Assembly (NCBI GenBank): GCA_041859375.1
Contig: JBHEKP010000033.1
Span: forward strand, 1-33,730
Direction of reading: 5' to 3'
Origin: JBHEKP01 sp041859375
GTDB lineage: Bacteria; Hydrogenedentota; Hydrogenedentia; Hydrogenedentales; CAITNO01
Length of the DNA stretch: 33,730 nucleotides
The notes beneath the pieces are model-generated. The model saw nothing but the letters and a program-made list of their open reading frames with translations. It had not been told where the DNA came from and searched no databases. The position numbers were made by a program, and so were the translations under genes. Position 1 is the first letter of the stretch. The number at the start of each line of letters is the position of its first letter. Below are positions 1-10,000 of the stretch, in pieces.

Positions 1-63
1 GCAGGGGGCCAGCAGCACCATCAGCGCCGCGGCCAGCACCATCCTGAAGCATGTCCCTGTCAT
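1..63 (-). CDS. N-terminal end of an exported protein, cut by window edge
   Basis: Only the first 21 codons are inside the window. Reading the minus strand from the ATG whose first base is 63, the peptide begins MTGTCFR and continues with a hydrophobic run rich in Leu, Val and Ala that ends Leu-Ala-Pro-Cys at the edge. This is the form of a signal peptide, possibly of a lipoprotein. A purine-rich AAGGGAG lies upstream but is spaced rather far from the ATG. An in-frame ATG at 42 is an alternative start. The gene follows the hemolysin III-like gene on the same strand after about 64 bases, so the two may be cotranscribed. The function cannot be judged from this fragment. Confidence 0.45.
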   Translation of the reverse strand, partial: MTGTCFRMVLAAALMVLLAPC

Positions 64-127
64 TCCTAGCAACCCAAAGGCTCCCTTGTTTTCACCGCGG
101 AAGCATATCCCATTCCACGGACGTGTT

Positions 128-781
128 TCACACAACGGGGGACGCCAGCACGACATAAAAGAGCACCCCGAAGAAATGGAAGGCGCTGCCCGCCATGACA
201 AAACCGTGCCAGATGGCATGGTTGAAGGGGATGCGGTTGCAGACATAGAAGAAAACGCCCGCCGTGTAGGCCAGCCCGCCGAGCAACATGAGCACCAGCC
301 CGCCCGTGGGCACCATGGCGACGGCGGGCTTGATGGCCACCAGCACAATCCAGCCCATGCCCACATAGAGGGCGGTGGACAGCCTGTCGAACTTGCCCGT
401 GTGGAAGGCCTTGAACCCGCAGCCGACCACGGCGATGCCCCAGACCAGCCCGAAAAGGCTCCAGCCCCACGCGCCCCGCATGGAAACCAGCAGGAAGGGA
501 GTGTAGGTGCCCGCGATGAGGAGGTAAATCGCGCAGTGGTCAAAGGTGCGGAAGAGCTTTTTCACCGACGCCGCCGGGATGGCGTGGTAAAGGGTGGATG
601 CAAGGTACATCAAAATCAGGGAGGCGCCAAAAATGCTCACCGCCGTGATTTTCCAGGGATCACCCGTGGCCGCCGCCACCATGACCATCACCACCAGCCC
701 GGCAACGCTCAGCATCGCGCCGATGCCGTGGGTCAGGCTGTTCGCTATTTCTTCAGCCAGGGAATAATGCTTTTCTTCCAT
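128..781 (-). CDS. Hemolysin III / PAQR (TrhA, YqfA) family membrane protein
   Basis: This is a 217-residue integral membrane protein with about seven hydrophobic segments. It carries the family's conserved polar residues: SLTHGIGA near the N-terminus, STLYHA after the second segment, the DHCAIYLLIAGTY block, and HAIWH followed by AFHF near the C-terminus. The His, Asp and Ser residues correspond to the metal-binding site of the PAQR/alkaline ceramidase superfamily (CREST). Bacterial members are annotated as hemolysin III but are probably lipid- or membrane-homeostasis enzymes; haemolysis is not established here. I chose the start beginning MEEKHYSLAEE because it matches the usual family N-terminus and has GGAAAG about nine bases upstream. 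The open frame extends 19 codons further, but those residues are not family-like. Confidence 0.88.
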   Translation of the reverse strand: MEEKHYSLAEEIANSLTHGIGAMLSVAGLVVMVMVAAATGDPWKITAVSIFGASLILMYLASTLYHAIPAASVKKLFRTFDHCAIYLLIAGTYTPFLLVSMRGAWGWSLFGLVWGIAVVGCGFKAFHTGKFDRLSTALYVGMGWIVLVAIKPAVAMVPTGGLVLMLLGGLAYTAGVFFYVCNRIPFNHAIWHGFVMAGSAFHFFGVLFYVVLASPVV

Positions 782-850
782 GTCCGGTGCTTTCCGGTGA
801 ACACACAACATTGGCTGGCACCGCCGCGGCGGCGGCACACACGCAAGTTA

Positions 851-880
851 AGTATACTAAACACCGTCCGGCGGCGGCAA
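851..880 (-). promoter_or_regulatory. Candidate promoter for the hemolysin III-like gene
   Basis: On the minus strand, TTGCCG (875-880) is followed after 18 bases by TATACT (851-856), a plausible sigma-70 pair about 70 bases upstream of the chosen start at 781. The -10 lies inside the palindrome AGTATACT in the divergent intergenic region, so it could also be read on the plus strand, but no matching plus-strand -35 is visible. Confidence 0.33.
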
Positions 881-945
881 AACACAAACTCCGCAACTTC
901 GCGCCGTTCTTGCCGGAAAGAAGGCGGCGTGACATACTGGTCCCC

Positions 946-2433
946 ATGAAACAGGGCTCCTTTTTGTTGAAACCTTTCTGGCTGGTGTTTTATGCGGCGG
1001 CGGTGCTGCTTGTTGGCGCGGCAGTCCACCGCAAAATCACCGCCTTTGAGGGCATGGTGGTGGTGGAGCGGGGCCGGAGCGAATCCCTCGCGCTGCGCCC
1101 CGCCGCGCCGGGCGGCATGGCGGCCCACCGTGCCATGCCGCTGGAGGTGCTGCCCCTGGACAACCCCGCCGCCGCGAAACGGCTCCTGGACGGATCACAG
1201 GATTATGACGCCGTGCCGCTGGGCTTCCACCTTAAACTGGCCGCCGCAGAAGTCATCGAGCAGCCACCCGACCGGGAGGTGGTGGAGGCGCGCAGGGGCA
1301 CGCAGTTTCTCTCCGTGGACGCAAGGCCGGGTGCAACTTTTGACTGGCAGGACCGCCCGTGCCGGGTTGAGTCTGTGTCGCCCTGGGCCGGGCTCATCCG
1401 CGATCCTGCGGGCGCGCGGCGGGCGGCCCTGTCCTGGCGGCCCTCCCCCGGCGCGGAATGGGAGCAGGGTGTCTTTTTGGAGCCGGGCGCGTGGTTTTTT
1501 CTGCAACCGGCGGCGGCGCTGTTGCTGGAGTGGAAGGAAAACAGGGAAGAGGCCGACGGCCTGCCCGAAACGCTCGCCCCCCTGGACCATGCCCGCTGGG
1601 GGGTGAAAGACACCCGCCGGATTCACTGGTTCACCAACTTTGCGCCCGGCACCGGGGTGCGGCTGGATTCAGGGGCGGAGTACACCCTGGCGGCAATGGG
1701 CAAAAAGCGGGCGGGGGAACGGGAACTCCCCGCGCTCGGCGTGGAAATCACCGAAAAGGGGGCCACCCGGCCCGTGGCCGTCACGGCAAACGCCGCTGAG
1801 ACCGTGGAGGGGGTGCTTTTTGAATGCCCCGCCGCCATGCCCGCCGTGGTGCGCCTGAACGCATGGCGCGACGGGGCGGCCCTCGCGGCGGTGTACGCGG
1901 ACGGAAATCGCGTCACCGAACCGGCCCTTCTCGCGGAGGGGGAGACCATGGCGCTGCCCGGAGGGGTGGAACTGCGGCTGGATCAGGTCATGACGCGGGG
2001 GGTGGCCGTGGGCGCGCGGGGCGCACCGGTGCGGGTGGCCGCCGTGCGCATGGGGGAAACCACCCACCGACTCCGGGAGGGGCTTGCCGTTCAGGCGGAG
2101 GACGCCACCCTGCGCTACCGCCGCCTGCCGCAGCCGCCCAGGGTGAAATACACCCTTGAATCGAAGGACGGCGGAGACAGTTTTGAACTGCGGCCCGGGG
2201 AGATGAAAACCTTTCATGGCTGGCGCTTTTCCATCGCGGGGGACAATCTTGACGCCGCGCGCACCGCGGTGCTGCATGCACGGCGCGCCTGGATCACGCA
2301 GCGCGAAATGCTGGGCGGACTTTTCCTGCTGGCCGTCACGGGCGGCTGGCTGGTGTTGCGGCTTGGAAAGAAGGACAAACCGGCGGACATGGACGGCGTG
2401 AAAAAGGGGGATGAGGAGGACTGGGCGGGCTAA
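946..2433 (+). CDS. ResB-like bitopic membrane protein of unknown role
   Basis: This 495-residue protein has one hydrophobic segment near the N-terminus (about residues 8-25), a long extracytoplasmic region, and a second membrane segment near residues 455-474 followed by a charged tail. The middle contains beta-rich text reminiscent of ResB, the haem-handling half of system II cytochrome c maturation. The segment starting VPLGFHLKL and the end, where a HGWRFSIAG block precedes the last membrane helix, match the ResB layout (exported domain ending in a membrane helix). The usual extra N-terminal helices are absent and no CcsA/ResC partner is nearby, so a role in haem delivery is not established. 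The start at 946 was chosen because it places the membrane segment at the N-terminus; the frame is open 53 codons further upstream, but that part is low-complexity and shadowed by intergenic sequence. No good ribosome binding site is visible. Confidence 0.6.
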   Translation: MKQGSFLLKPFWLVFYAAAVLLVGAAVHRKITAFEGMVVVERGRSESLALRPAAPGGMAAHRAMPLEVLPLDNPAAAKRLLDGSQDYDAVPLGFHLKLAAAEVIEQPPDREVVEARRGTQFLSVDARPGATFDWQDRPCRVESVSPWAGLIRDPAGARRAALSWRPSPGAEWEQGVFLEPGAWFFLQPAAALLLEWKENREEADGLPETLAPLDHARWGVKDTRRIHWFTNFAPGTGVRLDSGAEYTLAAMGKKRAGERELPALGVEITEKGATRPVAVTANAAETVEGVLFECPAAMPAVVRLNAWRDGAALAAVYADGNRVTEPALLAEGETMALPGGVELRLDQVMTRGVAVGARGAPVRVAAVRMGETTHRLREGLAVQAEDATLRYRRLPQPPRVKYTLESKDGGDSFELRPGEMKTFHGWRFSIAGDNLDAARTAVLHARRAWITQREMLGGLFLLAVTGGWLVLRLGKKDKPADMDGVKKGDEEDWAG

Positions 2434-2435
2434 GG

Positions 2436-2491
2436 GGATTTTGTGGCTAAGTTCAATAAAAATGGTGTTTTAGCCGGGAATGAGAAAATCC
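2436..2491 (+). other. Two-part inverted repeat downstream of the ResB-like gene
   Basis: GGATTTT (2436-2442) pairs with AAAATCC (2485-2491), and inside it GGCTAA (2445-2450) pairs with TTAGCC (2470-2475). The internal loops are unequal and the central loop is 19 bases. A T-rich stretch starts seven bases later (2498-2507). This could be a weak terminator for the preceding gene or an operator for the efflux operon. Confidence 0.3.
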
Positions 2492-2498
2492 AGCGCGT

Positions 2499-2528
2499 TT
2501 GTTTTTTGATTGATTTGGTAAATATTAA
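2499..2528 (+). promoter_or_regulatory. Possible promoter of the RND efflux operon
   Basis: The AT-rich stretch before the efflux genes contains TTGTTT (2499-2504) and TATTAA (2523-2528), separated by 18 bases. It stands out from the GC-rich surroundings, but neither hexamer is a strong match, so only the general location is reasonably supported. Confidence 0.25.
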
Positions 2529-2558
2529 AACAGCCTAACCTTTCAGAGGAGCATGTTT

Positions 2559-3839
2559 ATGGGCGGGGTGTCCAAACTCTCAAAAATCGTGGGCTTTCTG
2601 GGGATGCCCGTTGTTTTGACGCTTGTGGGGGCGGGGTGCGGCAAGGAACCGGTCCGGGAGGTGGCCGAACCGTCACGACCAGTCAAAACGATTGTGGTGC
2701 AGCGTCAGGAAAAGGTGTTTGACCGCAGTTTCCCGGCGAGGGTAAACCCTGCGGGGCAGGCGGAGCTCTCTTTCAGTGTTTCTGGGAAAATCGCCGAAAT
2801 ACCGGTGAAATCGGGCCAGCCGGTGAAGGCCGGGGATGTGCTCGCCCGGCTCGACACCCGTGATCTTGAAAACGCCCTTGCCAGCGCGCAGGCGGCGTAC
2901 AATGTGGGCCTGAAAGATTTGGAGGTGCTCAAAAAAGGGGCGCGCCCGGAAGAAATCGCCGAGCTGGAGGCGCAGGTGGCGGCGGCGGCGGCGCAACGGA
3001 AGCAGTCGCAGACCGAATATGAACGCGCAAAAGAGCTGTTTGATTCGGGCCTGATCTCCAAAAACGACTTTGACCGCTCCTCCACCCAGCGCAATGTGGT
3101 CGGCTCCAACGTGGACAGCATCTCCCAGACGCTCGCCAGGGCGCGGGCGGGCGCGCGGCCGGAGGAAATCCAGGGCGAGGAGGCGCGTGTGGCCGGGTTG
3201 CTGGTGAAGGTGGAGCAGGCGCGGGCGCAACTGGGGGACGCGGTGCTGAAGGCGCCCTTCGACGGGGTGGTGGCCTTCACCCAGGCGGACGCCTTCCAGG
3301 AGGTGCAGGCCAAGCAGGCGGTGCTGACACTGCAAAACAACAGCGGGTTTGAGCTGAAGCTGGACGTTCCGGAGTCGCTTGCGCGCCGTTCAAACAAGGG
3401 CGCCGAGACGAAGTTCCTCGTCTCCTTTCCCGATCAGCCCGACAAGGCGCATGAGGCCGTGTTCAAGTCCTACAGCACCGTGGCCGATCCCCAGACGCAG
3501 ACCTACGAGCTGACCCTCGCCATGGACGCGCCGGAGGGCATGAACCTGCTTGCCGGCATGACGGCGCAGGTGCGCATTGTCAGCAGGCTGGCGGAGGGCG
3601 TGGAGAACGGCCCGGTCCTGCTGCCTGTGCAGGCGGTTGCGGGAAGCGATCAGGGCGGCGCCCACGTCTGGGTTGTGGACACCGCCGCCATGCGCACGGC
3701 GCGACGGGAGGTCAAAACAGGGGCCATCTCCGGGGACATGATTGAGGTGACGGAGGGGCTGAAGGACGGGGAAACCGTGGTGACCGCGGGCGTCTCGCAG
3801 GTGCGCGAGGGCATGGCCGTCACATTCATGGGCGAATGA
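2559..3839 (+). CDS. RND efflux periplasmic adaptor (membrane fusion protein)
   Basis: This 426-residue protein belongs to the AcrA/HlyD adaptor family, which links an inner-membrane RND pump to an outer-membrane channel. After a hydrophobic N-terminus ending GAGC (possible lipidation at Cys, though the lipobox is imperfect) come a biotinyl/lipoyl half-motif (SGKIAEIPVKSGQPVKAGD), a long alpha-helical hairpin, the second lipoyl half around APFDGVV, and the beta-barrel and membrane-proximal domains. The hairpin contains two copies of GARPEEI followed by similar helix text, an internal duplication seen in this subfamily. AGAGGAG ends seven bases before the ATG at 2559, which favours this start over the ATG six bases upstream. 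The RND transporter follows after ten bases. No TolC-like gene is in the window. Confidence 0.9.
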   Translation: MGGVSKLSKIVGFLGMPVVLTLVGAGCGKEPVREVAEPSRPVKTIVVQRQEKVFDRSFPARVNPAGQAELSFSVSGKIAEIPVKSGQPVKAGDVLARLDTRDLENALASAQAAYNVGLKDLEVLKKGARPEEIAELEAQVAAAAAQRKQSQTEYERAKELFDSGLISKNDFDRSSTQRNVVGSNVDSISQTLARARAGARPEEIQGEEARVAGLLVKVEQARAQLGDAVLKAPFDGVVAFTQADAFQEVQAKQAVLTLQNNSGFELKLDVPESLARRSNKGAETKFLVSFPDQPDKAHEAVFKSYSTVADPQTQTYELTLAMDAPEGMNLLAGMTAQVRIVSRLAEGVENGPVLLPVQAVAGSDQGGAHVWVVDTAAMRTARREVKTGAISGDMIEVTEGLKDGETVVTAGVSQVREGMAVTFMGE

Positions 3840-3849
3840 GGGGACAATC

Positions 3850-6800
3850 ATGAAGCTTGCGGAATACTTCGTTGAAAAACGGGTCATCAGCACGGTGCTG
3901 GCGCTGTTGCTGCTGGGGGGCGGCTGGTACTCCTACACAAAGCTGTCCCGCTTTGAGGATCCGGAGTTCACCATACGCTCGGCCATGATCGTGACGCCCT
4001 ATCCGGGCGCGCGGCCCGCGGAGGTGGAGGAGGAGGTGACCGACGCGGTGGAAAGCGCCGCCCAGCAGATGCAGGAGGTGAAGGAGATCACCTCCGTGTC
4101 CCGGGCGGGCCGGTCGGAGGTGATGGTGGAGATGCAGATCGCCTTCAGCCCCACCAAGGAGGAGCTGCAGGGGCTCTGGTCCAAGCTGCGCAACAAGATG
4201 CGGGACGCGGAGGCGCAGCTCCCGCCGGGCGCCGGGCCGATCATGGTGAACGACGACTATGGCGACGTGTACGGTGTTTTTTTCGCCCTGACGGGGGACG
4301 GATACACCCCCGCCGAACTGGCTGACTACGCCGAAACACTGCGCCGGGAGCTGGTGGTGGTGCCCGGCGTGGCGCGCGTGGCCTTTTTGGGCGGGCAGAA
4401 AGAATCCATTTTCATAGAGATCTCGCGCGAGCGCGCCGCCCGGCTTGGAATCTCCCCGGACGCGATTTTCGCCACCCTCGACAAGCAGAACATGGCGGGC
4501 CCGGCCGGAAGCGTGCGGGTGGGGCCGGAACGCATTGAAATTTCCCCGGAGGGGCGGATTGGATCCGTGGAGGCGGTGAAAAACCTGCGCATCGCCGGCG
4601 GCGACGGCGGCAGGCAAATCCTGCTGAGCGATGTGGCGGAGGTGACGCGGGGCTACCAGGAGCCGCCCTCGTGCATCCTCCGCTACGGCGGAAAGCCCGC
4701 GCTGGGCATCGGCATTTCCAACATCAGCGGCGGCAACGTGGTGGAGACTTCCAAGGCCGTGGCACGCCGCCTCGCGGAGCTTGAGGCGCTGCGGCCCGTG
4801 GGCATGGAACTGCACACCATTTCCGACCAGGGAGGCTCGGTGGAGCTGGCGGTGAAGGGGTTCATGGTGAACCTGCTGGAGTCGGTGGCGATTGTGGTGG
4901 TGACCCTTCTTGTGTTCATGGGGCTGCGCTCGGGCCTGATCATGGGCGCGGTGCTGCTGCTCACCGTGTGCGGCACGCTGATGATGATGCACATGGACGG
5001 CATCGCGATGCAGCGCATCTCCCTGGGCGCGCTCATCATCGCGCTGGGCATGCTGGTGGACAACGCCATCGTGGTCACGGAGGGCATCCTCATCCGCGTG
5101 CAGGGGGGCGGCGACGGGCGAAAGGCGGCGCGGGATATTGTGGGCCAGACCATCTGGCCGCTGCTGGGCGGCACCATTGTGGGGGTCCTGGCCTTCAGCG
5201 CCATCGGTTTCTCCCCGGACAGCACGGGCGAGTACGCGGGCTCCCTTTTCTGGGTCATCTGTTTTTCCCTGTTCCTGAGCTGGCTTTTCGCGGTGACCTT
5301 CACGCCCTTTTTCTGCGTGGCGCTGCTGCGCCCCGGCAAAAAGGCCGCGGAGGGCGGCGACCCCTACGGCAACCGCTTTTTCCGCGCGTACACGTCCCTG
5401 CTGAGGGGCCTCATCGGCCACCGCTGGCTCACCCTTGCGGCGATGATTTTGATGCTGGCCGCGGCCGCCGCCGGTTTCGGGCGCGTGCCGACGGGCTTCT
5501 TTCCCGACTCCACGCGCAACCAGTTTGTGGTGGATTACTGGCTGCCGGAGGGGACGGACATCCGAACCGTGGACAAGGATCTCGCGGACATCGAAAAATG
5601 GGTGGGGGAAATGGGCGGCATAACCAACGTGACCACCATCGTGGGGCAGGGGGCGCTGCGTTTCATGCTCACCTACGGCCCCGAATCGCCCGCCGCCAGC
5701 TACGGCCAGTTGCTGGTGGATGTGGATGACTACCGGAAGATACCGGAGTTGGTCTCCACGATCCAGAAGCGGCTCGACGCCGAGTATCCGGACGCGCAGG
5801 CGAAGGCCTGGAAGTTCATCCTCGGGCCCGGCGGCGGGAGCAAGATACAGGCCGCGTTCCGTGGGCCGGACCCGGCGGTGCTCCGCGAATTGTCCGGAAA
5901 GGCCAAGGAAATATTCCATGCCAATCCCGACGCCATTGCCGTGAAAGACGACTGGCGCGGGCGCGTGAAGGTGGCCCGGCCCGTTTTCTCCGAGGAGCAG
6001 GCGCGGCGCGCGGGGGTCAGCCTGGCCGATCTGCGGAAGGCGCTCCAGACCGCCTTTTCCGGCACGCAGGTGGGGGTGTACCGCGAGGGCGACAAGATAA
6101 TCCCCATCATCTCCCGCGCCCCCGCCGGGGAGAGGGCGGATCTGGACAACATCAGCGCCGTGCAGGTGCACAGCCCGCAGGCGGGCGCCTATGTGCCCCT
6201 GGCCCAGCTTGTGTCCGAAATCCGGACGGACTTTGAGGATCCCATCATCCGGCGCAAGAACCGCTTTCCGACCATCACCGCCATGTGCGATCCGCGCGCG
6301 GGCGTGCTGGCCAGCTCGGTCTTCAACGAGGTGCGCCCGAAGGTGGAGGCCATCCCCCTGCCGCCCGGCTACGAACTCAAATGGGAGGGCGAGTACGGCG
6401 ACTCCACGGAGGCGCAGAAGGGGCTCGCCTCGATGCTGCCCTTCGGCTTCCTCGCCATGGTCCTCACGGTGCTCATGCTGTTCAACGGCATCCGGCAGGT
6501 GCTGATCATCTGGCTCGCCGTGCCCCTGGCGATCATCGGCGTGACCATCGGGCTGCTCCTTTTCCAGGCGCCCTTTGAATTCATGGCCATCCTCGGCTTC
6601 CTGAGCCTGGTGGGCATGCTCATCAAGAACGCCATCGTACTCGTGGACCAGATTGACCTGGAGATACGCGGGGGCAAGGAGCGCTTCCAGGCCGTGGTGG
6701 AGTCCGCCGCCAGCCGCGTGCGGCCCGTGTCCATGGGCGCGCTCACCACCGCCCTGGGCATGCTGCCGCTGCTGGCCGACCCCTTCTTCAGGAGCATGGC

Positions 6801-6897
6801 CGTCACCATCATCTTCGGCCTTTCCTTCGCCACCCTGCTCACCCTGCTCGTTGTGCCCGTGCTCTACGCCGCCTTTTTCAACCTTCGCAAAGCCTGA
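3850..6897 (+). CDS. RND family efflux transporter (AcrB/HAE-like)
   Basis: This 1015-residue inner-membrane proton-driven pump has the usual twelve-helix RND layout: one N-terminal helix, a large periplasmic porter domain, helices 2-6, a second periplasmic domain and helices 8-12. The TM4 proton-relay block reads GMLVDNAIVVTE, with Asp404 followed by Asn405 where AcrB has two consecutive Asp residues. The TM10 Lys is retained at about residue 926 (GMLIKNAIVLVD). Substrates probably include hydrophobic drugs, metals or solvents; the sequence does not decide. GAGGGGA precedes the ATG at good spacing. It is cotranscribed with the adaptor gene just upstream. A very long antisense open frame over this gene is a GC-bias shadow. 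Confidence 0.93.
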   Translation: MKLAEYFVEKRVISTVLALLLLGGGWYSYTKLSRFEDPEFTIRSAMIVTPYPGARPAEVEEEVTDAVESAAQQMQEVKEITSVSRAGRSEVMVEMQIAFSPTKEELQGLWSKLRNKMRDAEAQLPPGAGPIMVNDDYGDVYGVFFALTGDGYTPAELADYAETLRRELVVVPGVARVAFLGGQKESIFIEISRERAARLGISPDAIFATLDKQNMAGPAGSVRVGPERIEISPEGRIGSVEAVKNLRIAGGDGGRQILLSDVAEVTRGYQEPPSCILRYGGKPALGIGISNISGGNVVETSKAVARRLAELEALRPVGMELHTISDQGGSVELAVKGFMVNLLESVAIVVVTLLVFMGLRSGLIMGAVLLLTVCGTLMMMHMDGIAMQRISLGALIIALGMLVDNAIVVTEGILIRVQGGGDGRKAARDIVGQTIWPLLGGTIVGVLAFSAIGFSPDSTGEYAGSLFWVICFSLFLSWLFAVTFTPFFCVALLRPGKKAAEGGDPYGNRFFRAYTSLLRGLIGHRWLTLAAMILMLAAAAAGFGRVPTGFFPDSTRNQFVVDYWLPEGTDIRTVDKDLADIEKWVGEMGGITNVTTIVGQGALRFMLTYGPESPAASYGQLLVDVDDYRKIPELVSTIQKRLDAEYPDAQAKAWKFILGPGGGSKIQAAFRGPDPAVLRELSGKAKEIFHANPDAIAVKDDWRGRVKVARPVFSEEQARRAGVSLADLRKALQTAFSGTQVGVYREGDKIIPIISRAPAGERADLDNISAVQVHSPQAGAYVPLAQLVSEIRTDFEDPIIRRKNRFPTITAMCDPRAGVLASSVFNEVRPKVEAIPLPPGYELKWEGEYGDSTEAQKGLASMLPFGFLAMVLTVLMLFNGIRQVLIIWLAVPLAIIGVTIGLLLFQAPFEFMAILGFLSLVGMLIKNAIVLVDQIDLEIRGGKERFQAVVESAASRVRPVSMGALTTALGMLPLLADPFFRSMAVTIIFGLSFATLLTLLVVPVLYAAFFNLRKA

Positions 6898-6904
6898 CCC
6901 GCAG

Positions 6905-6933
6905 TTGCATCCCGCGCCGGGGACCGATAGGAT
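6905..6933 (+). promoter_or_regulatory. Candidate promoter before the secreted multidomain gene
   Basis: TTGCAT (6905-6910) and TAGGAT (6928-6933) are separated by 17 bases, about 75 bases ahead of the start codon at 7008. The match is moderate, but the position after the end of the RND gene and before a gene with its own strong ribosome binding site makes sense. Confidence 0.35.
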
Positions 6934-7007
6934 AATATGGCGCACCGGAGCGCGATGCCAGGAGGTTGCGGGGGTTCGTGCCCGCGCTGTAAAGGGAGGT
7001 TGCGGGC

Positions 7008-10000
7008 ATGGTCCAGCAGTTTTGGGAGCGCCGTCCGGCGGGACGGCAGGCGGCGGTTTTGTTTCTTCTTTTGGCGGCCGCCGCCTGCTGCGGCGCGGCG
7101 CGCGCGGCGGAATCCCTCCCCTTTTACGACGGCTTTGAGCTGGGCGCCGACGGGCCGTGGTGGACGGTGACCAGCTCCCTCGCCTCGTGCGACGCGAACT
7201 GCTGCTACCGCGTGCTCAACACCCAAGGGCCCGCCGAGGGGAACTGGCACCTCCTGCTGGAGTCGTACTCGGACTTTTTCACCACGAAATACAAGCGCGC
7301 GGACTTCACCCTCAGCCTTGATCTCGCGGGGCAGCAGGCGGTGGAGTTTTCCTTTTGGGCGCGCTCCTATTCGGACGAGCCCCACCCATTCCCCGCGTGG
7401 GCCTCTTTCACGGGCACGCCCGACTGCGACGGCGTGGCGATCAGCCCGGACGGGGTGACGTGGTATCCGGTGATGAACCTCACCGCCGCGGGCGGGCTCA
7501 CCAGCGCCTACCAGAAGTTCACCTTCTCCCTGGACGCAATCATTGCCTCATGGGGCATTTCCTATTCCTCCGACTTCCGCATCCGCTTCAGCCATTACGA
7601 TGACAACCGCGCAGACCATCCCACCGACCCGGACGGCATCGGGATTGACGGCGTTTTCGCGGGGGCGGCCCGCGACTTCGGCGACGCGCCCGCGCCGTAC
7701 CCCACCTCCGTTGCCGAGGACGGGGCGCGCCACGCCCCCGGGGGCGCGGTATGGCTGGGCGCCGCGCCGGGCATGGAATGGGACGCGGCGCGGAACGCGG
7801 CCGCATCCGCTGACACGGCGGAGGACGGCGCAACCCAGACCGTGCCGCTGATCCCCGGACAGTCGGGACAGTTTCTGGTGAACGCCTCCGCGTTCTGCTT
7901 CCTCAACGGCTGGATTGACTTCAACCAGGACGGCGACTGGTCGGACACGGGGGAGCGGGTGGCAACCGATCACCCGCTGGCGGCGGGGGTGAACCTCTTT
8001 TCCCTCACCGTGCCGGCGGGCGCGGTCATCGGTGAAAACGCCTATGCGCGGTTCCGGGTCGCCGGCGCGCCCGGACTGGGCCTGACCGGCTCCGCGCCGG
8101 ACGGCGAGGTGGAGGATTACCGCCTTGACATCGTGCCCGCCGCCCCGGTGATGCAGGCCCCGCCGCCCGTCACCCTCGGCGCGGAAAACACCCTTTCCTG
8201 GACCCCCGTCACGGGCGCGGAGGCCTACGCGGCGCAGTATGCCGCCGCGCCGTCCTTTTCCCCGCCCGGAGCGGAGAGCGGATGGCTGGCGGGAACATCC
8301 CACACCTTCACCGGCCTGCCCGACGGCAATCTGTACTACCGGGCGCACGCGGCGCGCATGGTTCCCCAGGGCGCCGATTCCTGGAATGCCTCTGCGGGAT
8401 TCGCCGCGCACACCCTCAGCGCCGCCCGGCTGGACGCCGACAGCCACGCCGTGCTCGACGGGCCGGTATGGGGGCTGGACACCACCGGCGGCACCGTGGA
8501 GTCCTGGCTCACCACGGGCGGCCAGGGGCGCGGCAACGTGATCAAGACCGGCGCGGCCCCGGCGGTGGTCACGGAGGTGGAAATGTTTCTTTCCCGCGCC
8601 GCGGACGTGTCCATGCAGTTCCGCGTGTATGCGGGCGGCGCGAACGAGGCCGACCCCTACACCCTTCTGCTTTCCTCGCCCCTGGGCACGGTTCCGGCGG
8701 GCATGGGCTTTGTGTCTTCGGGACCGGTCTCGCTGACCCTGGCCGCGAACCGCCACTACATCATCGGTTTTTCATGGGACGGCCCCGTGAAGACCTACAA
8801 GAGTTCGGCAAACACCGTCTTCCCCTGGGCGCAGGTGACGACCCGCGCGCTGATAAGCGGATGGCCCGCCGACGGCGGGGTGTCGCTGGATTTTGCGGGC
8901 ACGCCCGTCCTGGCCTATTACATGCGCATCAGCCGGAAGACCACCGCCGCCCATGCGGCCACGGGCACAATACTTTCCCCGCCCATAACCCCCGCGCCCC
9001 TGGTGCGGTGGGACAGGCTGTCCTTTGACACAGCCCTGCCCGCCGGAACCACCCTGGCGGTGGACCTGCTCGACGGCGCGGGGCTGCCCCTGATAGGCTG
9101 GCAAAATCTGGCAAACGGCGCGGACCTGTCCGGTCTTGCCGAGCCCACGGTGCGCCTGCGGGCGCGTCTGGAAACGACGGACACCTCCCGGACCCCCGTG
9201 CTGAATTCCTGGGGCCTGTCCTGGCACGGACAGCCCGACCGGGCGGTGTCGGGGCCCTGGTCCAACACGGTTCAATCGTTGCAGGACGGCACGCCCCCCG
9301 CCGTGGAGACGGTGTCGCTCCTGGACGCGCCCGTCAACCGGCTTAACGCGGTGCGTTTCGCCGTGCGCTTCACTGAGGAGGTTTCCGGTGTGAACCTGTC
9401 GCCGCCCTTCGACGATTTTGCCCCGGACCCCGTCGTTGCGGGGGCGGCGGTCACCGCCGTGTCGGGCGCGGGGCGGGAATACACCGTGACCCTGTCCACG
9501 GGCGGTGTTTCCGGAATGCTGGGGCTGAAGGTGCTGGCTGGCGGCGGCATCACGGACCAGCACGGCCAGGGCATGGCGGGCGACTGGACGGGGGCGGCGG
9601 CCTATGAGGAGGATTTCACGCCGCCGCAGGTGCTGGCCATGGTGCCCCTGGACGGCCTGCTTACCAACGCGCCGCAGGTGCGTTACCGCGTGGTTTTCAG
9701 TGAAAACGTGTCCGGTCTGGCCGCCGCGCCGCCCTTCACGGGCGTGGAAACCACCGGAACCGCGGGCACGGCGGTGGTTTCCGTGACGGGAAGCGGCGCG
9801 GATTATGAACTCACCCTTTCCACAGGTCCGAACGACGGGACGCTGGGCCTGCGGCTGACCATCGCCTGCGGCGCGGTTGACCGCGTGGGCTGGCCCCTTG
9901 CGGCGGACGCCGCCAGCCTGCTCGACTACACCCTGGCCCACCTGCGCGTCACCGGGCAACCCCCGGCGGAACTGCGCGTCACGGCGGGCGAATCCTGCAC

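Noticed and set aside
787..945. Extended N-terminus of the ResB-like protein from an ATG at 787
   Set aside because: It would place a low-complexity Ala/Arg-rich stretch before the membrane helix and overlap the divergent promoter region.
3826..6945. 1039-codon open frame antisense to the RND transporter
   Set aside because: It mirrors the codon positions of a clear RND gene in GC-rich DNA, is His/Gly/Arg-rich with no family resemblance, and has no ribosome binding site.
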